NCBI GenBank assembly: GCA_940671915.1
Contig: CALNVZ010003426.1
Location: forward strand, 5,028,911 to 5,092,910
Length of the DNA: 64,000 bases
Origin: Paracentrotus lividus
Lineage: Eukaryota; Echinodermata; Echinoidea; Camarodonta; Echinidae
Direction of reading: 5' to 3'
The notes under the pieces are model-generated. The model was not told the DNA's origin. It was given only the letters and a program-made list of their open reading frames with translations, and ran no database searches. Numbering within the stretch: position 1 is the stretch's first letter; every line of letters begins with the position of its first letter. Positions 47,001 to 58,257 of the stretch are shown here, piece after piece. A program made the translations under genes and the position numbers.

Positions 47001-48700
47001 AAAATCTTTCAAAATAGTCAAGGTATTATTTGGCTTTTGGTTTTCATTCAGGTTATTATAAAATACCAATAAACTCCCCCAAATATACTGGGTAAAATTA
47101 TCGGTCACGGTAGAAGGAGGGATGATTGGTATGTTTTTCATCAGTTTTAAGCTGTGTTAAAAAGCTAATTGAGTTCATTTATTTTCAGAATTATAAGATT
47201 TATGCAATGAAATGAGAGAGTGCTCATTTATCGTCATTTTAGTCTATTCTACCGACGTGTAAAAATGCAAGCTGAATTGAATTTGACTACAAGTAATTCT
47301 TAATTCTTTTGTATTTAAATTTTGATTATTTTTGTTTTGTTTGTGTTCTGTAAATTTGTTTATTCAGGATTAACACAATCGCCACAAATATTTGACCTTT
47401 TGCCAAATGCTGACCTTTTAAAGACATTTATTGTCTATAAAATACAGAATAGAAACATCCAAGACTGTTAATATTCATGAATTTTCAATTGAATTATCTA
47501 GTCATCCTTTTTCATGGTGTTTGGCATTTAAAGGAATGTAATAAGCCTGTACAGTGTATTATAGCGTCATACGTGTCTATTTATAATGACCAGTGTTTGT
47601 ACATGAAAGTATTAAAAGGTTTTGTATTGCTTATTACCTGTATGTAGTCATGAAATATGTCTTTTGTCACAATATGTTATCATCTAGACGGTGTACATTC
47701 ATTTCTTGATGTTTGTAAAATGGAAAACTTCTTGAATATTCCTGTTGTTTGTTTTTAACCCTTTCTGATCGAGATGTTTGGAGGTGGGAGTCCCCTTCTG
47801 CTGCAGCAGGCATATAGCAAAATGAATATCAGTACACATCATCATTAAACTAAAGTTCATGTATTCACAACATACAACATATCGTATACTATGGTATCAA
47901 AAATATGCTTAATAATTATTTTTGATACGAATTGCAATTGATAATTTTATATCCATTTCTAATGCAGTGTTAGAGGTACCATACAAATGTTTTTTAGATG
48001 TGAATTGCAAAAATTAGGTATTTCAGATTGTTTAAAACAAAATGAAGTATTTGCAAATAGATTTGCTGCAGAGCGCTGGATGATGGAAGGGCGGTTTGGG
48101 TAGAAAGCTGTGACAGGCGGTTTGCAGATTAAAGGTTTAGACCATTTTTGATTGCAAAATAACCATAAAGAACGAAGAGTAACTGTGAGTAGATTTAACA
48201 TTTTTACTACTTTTGTTTTTCTTGATACCACAAATTTAATCTATTTCCAGTAGAATCATACAATGTATAACCTAATCATTTTCATTGGACTTGAAAATGG
48301 TTAAATAGTACCTTGACCTGTAGTAGTGTCATGTGTAATTTACTTATCAGATCGCTTTACCTTTAACATTCCCCTAAATAAGAATTGAATTTATTGAATT
48401 TGTAAAATCTGTGGTGTTTTTTACCTATCCTCGAATTGGTCACCTTAACACATTTCACAGATTCCACTAATCCAGAATTGATATTTTTGTCGACTTGGGC
48501 TCGAGCATCGCATTACAACAGGAGGGGACTATATCACATTTCTTTTTTTTTTAAATGGGAGTTACTGTCCATTTATCTATCTTTCAATAGGTGTCATCTT
48601 TGTGCTACATTGATTGTGTCTGCGTAGCAACTCGTTCAATTCCATTGAAGCTAAATTAAAGATGAAATAACTTCTTTGTAAATTTTATTGTAAATTTGTT
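44098..48700 (+). other. TIF1 3' untranslated region and flank
   Basis: No exon recognised. AATAAA at about 44568 and 47068 are possible polyadenylation signals. A ~190-bp tandem duplication at about 46030-46350 (GGTGTCAATGG[A/C]CCCAGTGTAA...GTTGTGTCAG) is the only clear structure. Confidence 0.5.
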
Positions 48701-48827
48701 GTTATCTTTTGATGTTGCAGGATTTAAGAATGATGTAGGCTCCTGAGAGAGAAATTAGAGAGGAAAGGGGGGCAGGATAAAAGAGAAATTTATGGGTGAA
48801 TGCACAGAAGGTTGTGAATGGAGAGGA

Positions 48828-48858
48828 GACAGAGAGAGAGAGGGGAACAAGTGTGAGC

Positions 48859-48902
<44 letters not shown>

Positions 48903-49096
48903 GGGATAGAGAGAGAGAGAGAGAGAGCCAGAGATATGAGAGAGAGAGAGAGACTGAGAGGCAGAGAGGAATAAAATATGGAGGGACGATTTATATTGAG
49001 AGAGAGGAGAGACAGAGAGGAATAAAACATGGAGGGACGATTTATATTGAGATAGAGAGAGATACTGAGAGGCAGAGAGGAATAAAACATGGAGGG
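48828..49096 (-). repeat. Inverted outlier of the ~60-bp satellite
   Basis: A (GA)n-rich purine tract followed by about three units containing GGAATAAAACATGGAGGG and ACGATTTATATTGAGA, the reverse complement of the array at 50120-55540. Confidence 0.93.
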
Positions 49097-49118
49097 TTCC
49101 AATTTCCATTACAGTATC

Positions 49119-49465
49119 ATGAAAAAGATGATCGAACCTCAACCAGGCATCCCTCACCAAATACTCGAAAAATTACCCCTATTTTGAAGTCGCTGGTGAT
49201 GAGACGTCAATAGAATGTAAGGGAATGCTACGCCAGGCATGATTGGGTTTCGCCTTTAGAAAACACGTTTGTATTGGCTATGTCAGAACAATAAACCCCA
49301 TGTGTGCTAGAATTCTTTTGTTATGAATGAAAGGGTAAATTCATTCAGCATTTAGCATGTAGCATTCCGTTAACATTTTTTGACGTCATCACCAGCGACT
49401 TCAAAATAGGGGTAACTTTTCGAGTATGGGAGGGATGGCCTGTTGAGGTTCGATCATCTTTTTAA
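49119..49465. mobile_element. Foldback element between satellite blocks
   Basis: Arms of about 90 bp, for example GATGATCGAACCTCAACCAGG and ACCCCTATTTTGAAGTCGCT at the left, mirrored at 49381-49465 with few mismatches. The inner part contains CATTCAGCATTTAGCATGTAG. Non-coding. Confidence 0.85.
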
Positions 49466-50119
49466 TGAAATACTTTCTAGATGGACAATAAACGCTTAAA
49501 TTGGGGTATTGTTGTATTATGTAAATATTAGCTTTCGTTTTATATGTAATTTTGGGTTTTCATTTCTCGGTCCTGGCTGGGGCTTTAAGTTAAAGTCTCT
49601 CTTAGTAAGAGAGTGAGAGAAAGAGAGAGAGAGAGAGAAGAGATATGGGAAAATGAGAGACTGATTAGGGCATTAATTGTGTCAAAGTAAGCTGCTTAGA
49701 AAGGGATAACGAAATAGGAAAAAAATCTGTAACTCTAGGCAAAATTGAAATGGTAAACGAGAGATGAGCGAATGCAGGAAGAAAGATGGACAGATAGAAG
49801 AGAAGGGTGTAAAAAAAAAAGACACTGGAAGGAAAGAAGGTGTTGAAATTATCGGAAGAGGAAAGGAGGAGAAAAGACATGGTGAAAGAATGAATACAGA
49901 TAGGGAGAGAAAGATCTAGAAAGGCAGAGATATGAAGTTGAGTATTAAAAGAGAAGGACTGAGCATTTATAGGAAACTATCACACCCTTTTAGCAACTCC
50001 TCCACTCTCTCTCTTTCGTATTACCACTCTCCTTCTTTGATATTCTCATCATCTTGTTCAACTTTCCATCTTCTCTACTGTTTGTTACTCTTCCCTGACC
50101 CATCCCCCTTGGAATTTCA

Positions 50120-53100
50120 CCCTTCTCTCTCTCTCTCTCTCGATATAAATCGTCCCTCCATGTTTTATTTCTCTCTGTCTGTCAGTCTCTCTCTCTTCAA
50201 TATAAATCGTCCCTCCATGTTTTATTTCTCTCTGTCTGTCAGTCTTCTCTCTCTCTCAATATAAATCGTCCCTCCCATGTTTATTTCTCTCTGTCTGTCA
50301 GTCTCTCTCTCTCCTCGAATATAAATCGTCCCTCCATGTTTATTTCTCTCTGTCTGTCCAGTCCTCTCTCTCTCTCGATATATAATCGTCCCCTCCAGTT
50401 TTATTCTCTCTGTCTCTCAGTATCTCTCTCTCTCTCATATATAAATCGTCCCTCCATGTTTTATTCTCTCTGTCTGTCAGTCTCATCTCTCTCTCAATAT
50501 AAATCGTCCCTCCATGTTTTTATTTCTCTCTGTCTGTCAGTCTCTCTCTCTCTCAATATAATTCGTCCCTCCATTTTTTATTTCTCTCTGTCTGTCAGTC
50601 TCTCTCTCTTCAATATAAATCGTCCCTCCATGTTTTATTCTCTCTGTCTGTCAGTCTCTCTTCTCTCTCAATATAAATCGTCCCTCCAATGTTTTATTTC
50701 TCTCTGTCTTCAGTCTTCTCTCTCCTCAATATAAATCGTCCCTCCATGTTTTATTTCCTCTTCTTGTTCTGTCATCTCTCTCCTCTCACATAAACGTCCC
50801 TCCATGTTTTATTCTCTCTGTCTTCAGTCTCTCTCTCTCTCTCAATATAAATCGTCCCTCCATGTTTAATTCCTCTCTGTCTCTCAGTATCTCTCTCTCT
50901 CAATATAAATCGTCCCTCATGTTTTATTTCTCTCTGTCTTCAGTCTACTCTCTCTCTCATATAAATCGTCCTCCATGTTTTATTTCTCTTCTGTCTTCAG
51001 TTCTCTTCTCTCTCTCAATATAAATGCGTCCCTCCATGTTTTATTCTCTCTGTCTTCAGTCTCTCTCTCTCTTCGATATAAATCGTCCCTCCATGTTTTA
51101 TTCCTCTCTGTCTCTCAGTATCTCTCTCTCTCTAATTATAAATCGTCCCTCCATGTTTTATTCCTCTCTGTCTCTCAGTCTCTCTCTCTCTCGATATAAA
51201 TCTCCCTCCATGTTTTATTCCTCTCTGTCTCTCTTCTCTCTCAATATAAATCGTCCCTCCATGTTTTTATTCTTCTCTGTCTCTCAGTTCTCTCTATCTC
51301 TCGATATAAATCGTTCCCTCCATGTTTTATTCCTCTCTGGTCTCTCCTCTCTCTCGATATAAATCGTCCCTCCATTTTTATTCCTCTCTTGCTCTCAGTC
51401 TCTCTCTCTCTCTCATATAAATCTTCCCTCCATGTTTTATTCCTCTCTGTCTCTCAGTCTCTCTCTCTCTCGATATAAATCGTCCCTCCATGTTTTTTCC
51501 TCTTCTGTCTCTCAGTCTCTCTCTTCTCTCGATATAAATCGTCCCTCCATGTTTTATTCCTCTCTGTCTCTCAGTCTCTCTCCTCTCTCTCAATATAAAT
51601 CTTCCCTCCATGTTTTATTCCTCTCTGTCTCTCAGTCTCTCTCTCTCTCTCGATATAAATCGTCCCTCCATGTTTTATTCCTCTCTGCTCTCAGTCTCTC
51701 TTCTCTCTCGATATAAATCGTCCCTCCATTGTTTTATTCCTCTCTCGCTCATCAGTTCTCTCTCTCTCTCAATATAAATCGTCCCTCCATGTTTTATTCC
51801 TCTCTGTCTCTCAGTCTCTCTCTCTCTCTAATATAAATCGTCCCTCCATGTTTTATTCCTCTCTGTCTCTCAGTCTCTCTCTCTCTCTCTCAATATAAAT
51901 CTTCTCCTCCATTGTTTTATTCCTCTCTGTCTCTCAGTCTCTCTCTCTCTCTCTCAATTATAATCGTCCCTCCATGTTTTATTCCTCTCTGTCTCTCAGT
52001 CTCTCTCTCTCTCTCTCATATAAATCGTCCCTCCATGTTTTTTCTCTCTGTCTCTCAGTCTCTCTCTTCTCTCTCTTAATATAATCGTCCTCCATGTTTT
52101 ATTCCTCTCTGTCTCTCAGTCTCTCTCTCTCTCTCTCTCAATATAAATCGTCCCTCCATGTTTTATTCCTCTCTGTCTCTCAGTTCTCTCTCTCTCAATA
52201 TATAATCGTCCCTCCATGTTTTATCCTCTCTGCCTCTCAGTATCTCTCTTTCTCAATATAAATCGTCCCTCCATGTTTTATTCCTCTCTGTCTCTCAGTC
52301 TCTCTCTTCTCTTAATATAAATCGTCCCTCCATGTTTTATTCCTCTCTGTCTCTCAGTATCTCTCTCTCTCAATATAAATCGTCCCTCCATGTTTTATTC
52401 CTCTCTGCCTCTCAGTTCTCTCTCTATCTCAATATAAATCGTCCCTGCCATTGTTTTATTCTCTCTGTTCCTCTTCCTCTCTCTTCTATAAATCGTCCCT
52501 CCATGTTTTATCCTCTCTTCTCTCAGTCTCTCTTCTCTCTCAATATAAATCGTCCCTCCATGTTTTATCCCTCTCTGCTCTAGTCTCTCTCTCTCTCAAT
52601 ATAAGTCGTCCCTCCATTTTTTATCCTCTCTGCCCCTCAGTATCTCTCTCTATCTCAATATAAATCGTCCTTCCATGTTTTTATTCCTCTCTGTCTCTCA
52701 GTCTCTCTCTCCTTCAATATAAATCGTCCCTCCATGTTTTATTCCTCTCTGCAGTCTCTCTCTATCTCAATATAAATCGTCCCTCCATTTTTATCCTCTC
52801 TGCCTTCTCTCAGCTCTCTCTCTTCTCTCATATAAATCGTCCCTCTCCATGTTTATTTCTCTCTGCCCTCTCAGTCTCCTCTCCTCTCTCATATAAATCG
52901 TCCCCTCCATGTTTTATTCCTCTCTGCTCTCTCAGTCTCTCTCTCTCCTCAATATAAATCGGTCCCTCCATGTTTTATTCCTCTCTGTCTCTCAGTCCTC
53001 TCTCTCTCTCTCTCAATATAAATCTTCCCTCTCATTTTTTATTCCTCTTCCTCTCTCTCAGTCTCTCTCTCTTCTCGCTAATAAATCTCTTCTTTTCCTC

Positions 53101-55540
53101 CATTTTTTCCTCTCTCTGTCTCTCAAGTCTTTCTCCCTCATCTCTCTCATATAAATCGTCCCTCCAATGTTATTCATCTCTGTCTCTCATCTCTCTCTCT
53201 CCTCTTCGAATATAAATCGTCCCCTCCATGTTTTATTCGCTCATCTCTGTCTCTCAGTCTCTCTCTCCTCTCCTCGAATAAATCGTCCCTCCTATCATTT
53301 ATTTCTCTTGTCTCTTTCATCCTCTCTGTCTCAGTCTCATCATATAATCTTGTCACTCCTCCATGTTTTATTCCTCTCTGTCTCTCTCTCTCCGTCCCTC
53401 ATCTCAATATAATAATCGTCCTCCATGTTTTATTCCTCTCTGTCTCTAATCTCTCTCTCTCTCTATTCATATAAATCGTCCCTCCTGATTTTTTATTAGT
53501 TCCCCATTCTCTCTGTCTTCTCTCTCAGTTCTCATATCATATCCCTCATCGATTTAATCTTGTCCCCCTCCTTCCTGTCTTATTCATTTTCATATACTCT
53601 GGTCTCTCAGTCTCTCTCTCCGTCCTCTCTCCTCACTCAAATATAAATCGTCCCTCCATGTTTTATTCCTCTCTGCCTCCTCTCTCTTCTCTCAAGTCTC
53701 TCTCTCTCCTCCTATCCTCTCTCTTCACCTCTCCTCCTCTCTCTCTCTCTCTCTCTCACAATTTCCCCTCTCTTCTCATCTCTCTCCTCAATATAAATCG
53801 GTNNNNNNNNNNNNNNNNNNNNNNNNNTCTCTCTCTCAATATAAATCGTCCCTCCATGTTTTATTCCTCTTCTGTCTCTCAGTATCTCTCTCTCTCAATA
53901 TAAATCGTCCCTCCATGTTTTATTCCTCTCTGCCTCTCAGTATCTCTCTCTATCTCCAATATTAAATCGTCCCTCCATGTTTTATTCCTCTCTGTCTCTC
54001 CTTCTTCTCTCATATAATCGTCCCTCCATTTTTATTCCTCTCTGCCTCTCAGTCTCTCTCTCTCTCTCATATTAAATCGTCCTCCATGTTTTATTCCTCT
54101 CTGCCTCTCAGTCTTCTCTATCTCAATATAAATCGTCCCTCCATTTTTATTCCTCTCTGCCTCTCAGTATCTCTCTCTATCTCAATATAAATCGTCCCTC
54201 CATGTTTTATTCCTCTCTGTCCTCAGTCTCTCTCTCTCCTCAATATAAATCGTCCCTCCATGTTTTATTCCTCTCAGTCTCTCTCTATCTCAATATAAAT
54301 CGTCCCTCCATTTTTATTCCTCTCTGCCTCTCAGTCTCTCTCTATCTCAATATAAATCGTCCTCCATGTTTTATTCCTCTCTGCCTCTCAGTCTCTCTCT
54401 CTCTCAATATAAATCGTCCCTCCATGTTTTATTCCTCTCTGCCTCTCAGTCTCTCTTCTTCAATATAAATCGTCCCTCCATGTTTTTTATTCCTCTCTGT
54501 CTCTCAGTCTCTCTCTCTCTCTCAATATAAATCTTCCTCCATGTTTTATTCCTCTCTGTCTCTCAGTCTCTCTCTCTCTCTCAATATAAATCTTCCCTCC
54601 ATATTTTATTCCTCTCTGTCTCTTCAGTCTTCTCTCTCTCTCTCGATATAAATCGGTCCCTCCATGTTTTATTCATCTCTGTCTCTCAGTCTCTCTTCTC
54701 TCTCAATATTAAATCTTCCTCCATGTTTTATTCCTCTCTGTCTCTCAGTCTCTCTCTCTTCTCGATATAAATCGTTCCTCCATGTTTTATTCCTCTCTGT
54801 CTCTCAGTCTCTCTCTCTCTCTCAGTATAAAATCGTCCCTCCATGTTTTATTCCTCTCAGTCTCTCTCTCTCTCTCAATATAAATCGTCCCTCCATGTTT
54901 TATTCCTCTCTGTCTCTCAGTCTCTCTCTCTCTCTCGATATAAATCGTCCCTCCATGTTTTTTTCCTCTCTGTCTCTCAGTCTCTCTCTCTCTCTCGATA
55001 TAATCGTCCCTCCATGTTTTATTCATCTCTGTCTCTCAGTCTCTCTCTCTCTCTCAATATAAATCGTCCCTCCATGTTTTATTCCTCTCTGTCTCTCAGT
55101 CTCTCTCTCTCTCCAATATAAATCGTCCCTCCATGTTTTATTTCTCTCTGTCTCTCAGTCTCTCTCTATCTCAATATAAATCTCCCTCCATGTTTTATTC
55201 CTCTCTGTCTCTCAGTCTCTCTCTCTCTCTCAATATAAATCGTCCCTCATGTTTTATCCTCTCTGTCTCTCAGTCTCTCTCTCTCTCTCGATATAAATCG
55301 TCCCTCCATGTTTTATTCCTCTCTGTCTTTCAGTCTCTCTCTCTTCTCTCAATATAAATCGTCCCTCCATGTTTATTCCTCTCTGTCTCTCAGTATCTCT
55401 CTCTATCTCATATAAATCGTCCCTCCATGTTTTATTCCTCTCTGTCTCTCAGTCTCTCTCTCTCTCTCGATATAAATCTTCCCTCATGTTTTATTCCTCT
55501 CTGCCTCTCAGTCCTCTCTCTCTCTCAATATAAATCGTTG
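50120..55540 (+). repeat. ~60-bp pyrimidine-rich satellite array, about 90 units
   Basis: The unit is a (CT)n tract of variable length, then AATATAAATCGTCCCTCCATG and TTTTATTCCTCTCTG[T/C]CTCTCAGT. A 25-N gap lies at 53803-53827. Two unit variants (CAATATAAATC against CGATATAAATC; CTGTCTCTC against CTGCCTCTC) alternate. Units are regular at 51.6-52.2 kb and to the right of the gap, but full of single-base insertions and deletions at 50.1-51.1 and 52.8-53.8 kb, which look like uncorrected read errors. All open frames here are repeat-derived. Confidence 0.97.
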
Positions 55541-56044
55541 AATTTATTTGTGTGTATTCATGTTATACGCCTAATTAGCTTTCAATCGATGTAAGGTTGT
55601 ACTCACTCCGTCCACGGTCTTTAATTGAAAATAATGGCCAAATACAAGTATAGTGGGGTGGAAATAAAATGAGAAAATACAGGTTGGAGCAAAATTTTAC
55701 ATAAAAATAATAATCAAATAATAGGCAATACATACTTCAAATTGCATTTTATAAGCAAAATTCTTTTTATTAAAAGAATGAAATAAAAAGACATTTTTTT
55801 ACCAGTTCCATTTTCTTGGGCCTGGCAATTCATAATTAAATACATACAAATAAAATGCCAATAGATGTACTGTAATTACACAAATAAAAAATAGAGATTA
55901 ATTCAGTCCGATAAAAATGAAGCCAATACCTAAATCCTATTGAAGTGGATTGGACTTATGAAATAAACAATCCCTTTCAATAATATTTCCATGTTGCAAA
56001 GATTTGTGTTCACACTATGAAGTATTTCATTTCAAGAAGTTTGT

Positions 56045-57116
56045 ATAGTCCAACCCCATTATGAGATGATTAGGACCATGTCAAATATCTCATATACAGT
56101 GTGTCCCACAAAAAATGCTAATGGCACTTTAGATGGGTATACTATTAAAATTTCAATAATATACTCTTAATATCTTTACATACATATACTACAATTCGTT
56201 TTCTACAACTGGATGAAATGTTATGTGACATGGTCCTGGAATCACAAAGATATGAGCATTTTGTCATTACACATCAGGAAACCTCTCCATCCAAGTTTGT
56301 ATTGAATAGTACCGGATGTATTGAATAAAACAAACCCAGGTTTGATCATTAATACTTTAAAAAATATTTTAGTAGTAATTATGAAATTTATACCACTGTA
56401 AAGTGCAACTCATTACGATTTTAATGATACCTCTCTCAGCTCACCGATATCATGTATCACTGAACCCCATTGTTTTACATATGTCTTGCAAAATTGTGAG
56501 TGGTTCACTTTGATGATCAAAGTTGGGTTTCCTTTGAGGTACATTTGAATAACGCTTCTCAAGGTGCATGAATGTGAACACTCTCAATTTTGTAAGACTT
56601 TTGCAGAACAATGGGGTTCAGCAATGCGTGATATTGTTGAGCTGAGGGACATATCATTAGAATGGTATGATTTGCACTTTACAGTGATATAAATTTTTTA
56701 ATCACTACTGAAATATTTTTCAAATTATTAATGATCAAATTTGGGTTTCTTTTATTCGATATACCCGGTACTACTTAATGTAAAACTTGGATGGAGAGGT
56801 TTCCTGATGAGTGATGAAAAAAATGCTCATATCTTTGTGATTATTGGACCATATCACACAAAATTTAATCCAAATGCAGAAAATTAATTGTAGTTTACGG
56901 GTGTAGAGATGTGAATAATATAATATTGTAATTTTAATATTATACCCATCTAAAGTGCCATTAGCATTTTTTGTGGGACACACTGTACTGGGGACAAAAA
57001 ATCAAATACTGAACTTATGGGCAAAATGATACATGTATATGTTTGACACTGGACTGGGGAAATCGCCTCATTTTATGACAAATTTGTTTTTCTCATTATA
57101 ATGGGATTAGACTGTA
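56045..57116. mobile_element. Outer MITE (AGTCCAACCCCATTATGAG ends) carrying a nested foldback
   Basis: TATAGTCCAACCCCATTATG at the left is mirrored by CATTATAATGGGATTAGACT at the right; resembles the ends of the element at 9870-10524. The foldback at 56097-56985 is inserted inside. Confidence 0.75.
56097..56985. mobile_element. TA-flanked foldback element, 889 bp
   Basis: Ends CAGTGTGTCCCACAAAAAAT / ATTTTTTGTGGGACACACTG between TA dinucleotides. Complementarity continues through most of both halves (for example AAAGATATGAGCATTTT and AACCTCTCCATCCAAG are mirrored), leaving a centre near 56540. No transposase frame. Confidence 0.88.
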
Positions 57117-58257
57117 CTCGATTAATTCCTGCTTTTTGGGGTGGTCATAACTTACCAACTATCAAAATGGCTTCATACCAAGAATCTCATTATAACTAAT
57201 TATAAAGTGAGTAGCTGCTAATGAAACCAGCATACTTTGTGTCCATGAAACCTTGCCAAATCAAAGAATTGTCTACATATATGAAAGCTTTATGATGAGA
57301 AATAATTTCATCACAAAACCAAAATTTACTAATTTCCAAATCCTCAACAACTTGTGACTATTTTGGATTTAATTTCCTGCCTCATATCTCAAGATCCATG
57401 TAACTAAGAATAGGAAATCAATGCTTATTATTGTATTTGTGTCCAGTCTCAGAGCTAACGACAGCGTATTGTAATTTTGCTGAAGTTCTGCTAAATTTAC
57501 AGCAGGGTAAACTTTACAAACAGATAAATTATAGAAATGCTATGAATATAAAACATGCCTCAAGCAAGCAACATTTTCTGAAATTCAAATAGTATAGCAA
57601 GGTTTTAAATGTATGATTCACTACAATAATGAAAATTGTATTTACTGATAGCTTTATACAATTGTTCCTGGTTGTTTACAGACCAGAGGGCAGATCCAGA
57701 GGAGGTGGCCAATGGGCTCCCCAGTTAGAAAAAAAAAGAAAAGAAAAGAAAAGAAAAGAATTTTTTTGGATGGATGACTGACCCGAGTGACCGAATGAAC
57801 CCTACCTCTATGGCTGATATATGACGAACTTCTTGATGGCCAAAGGTCAAACAAATTTCACACACCGATTTCAAATCCAGTTACCATACATTAGTTGTTG
57901 CTATGTCAGAAAATCCTCAGGCCAAAATAAAGGTACTTGTTACAGCGGGACTGGATTGTATTTTTTCAAAATAATGAGCTGCAGTCACATAAAGACGCAA
58001 AAATAGCATCATTCTCTCAAAAGTCCTTGTTCAAAGTCAATTGACTAAAAGAAGGGTACTTTTACAATAGGAGTAGATTGTATTTTCCATTACAGCGAAC
58101 TGCATGCATATATAGCAGCAAAAATAGCATCTTTTCTCAAAAGTCAAAAAGTTGATGTGCGAAGTCAATTGACCATAAAACAGGATGCAAAGATATCAGC
58201 GACCCAGTGGGAGCAGCATGGCCTGTATTGGGAAGGTCAGAGGTTAGATGTCAAAGG

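Larger units (their letters stand above)
55541..58257 (-). other. HSPBP1 3' flank
   Basis: No coding exon seen. It contains nested MITEs (56045-57116) and, at about 57926-58145, two to three diverged ~110-bp tandem units sharing ATTGTATTTT, GCAAAAATAGCATC and TCTCAAAAGTC, close to the stop codon and therefore perhaps within the 3' untranslated region. Confidence 0.5.

Noticed and set aside
48702-55357. Long serine/leucine-rich open frames on both strands
   Set aside because: They exist because the CT/GA satellite lacks stop codons in some frames; none has splice context or non-repetitive content.
50120-55540. CRISPR-like look of a regular ~60-bp repeat with variable spacer
   Set aside because: The 'spacers' are only CT tracts of varying length, and the context is an intron-bearing animal genome. 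It is a satellite.
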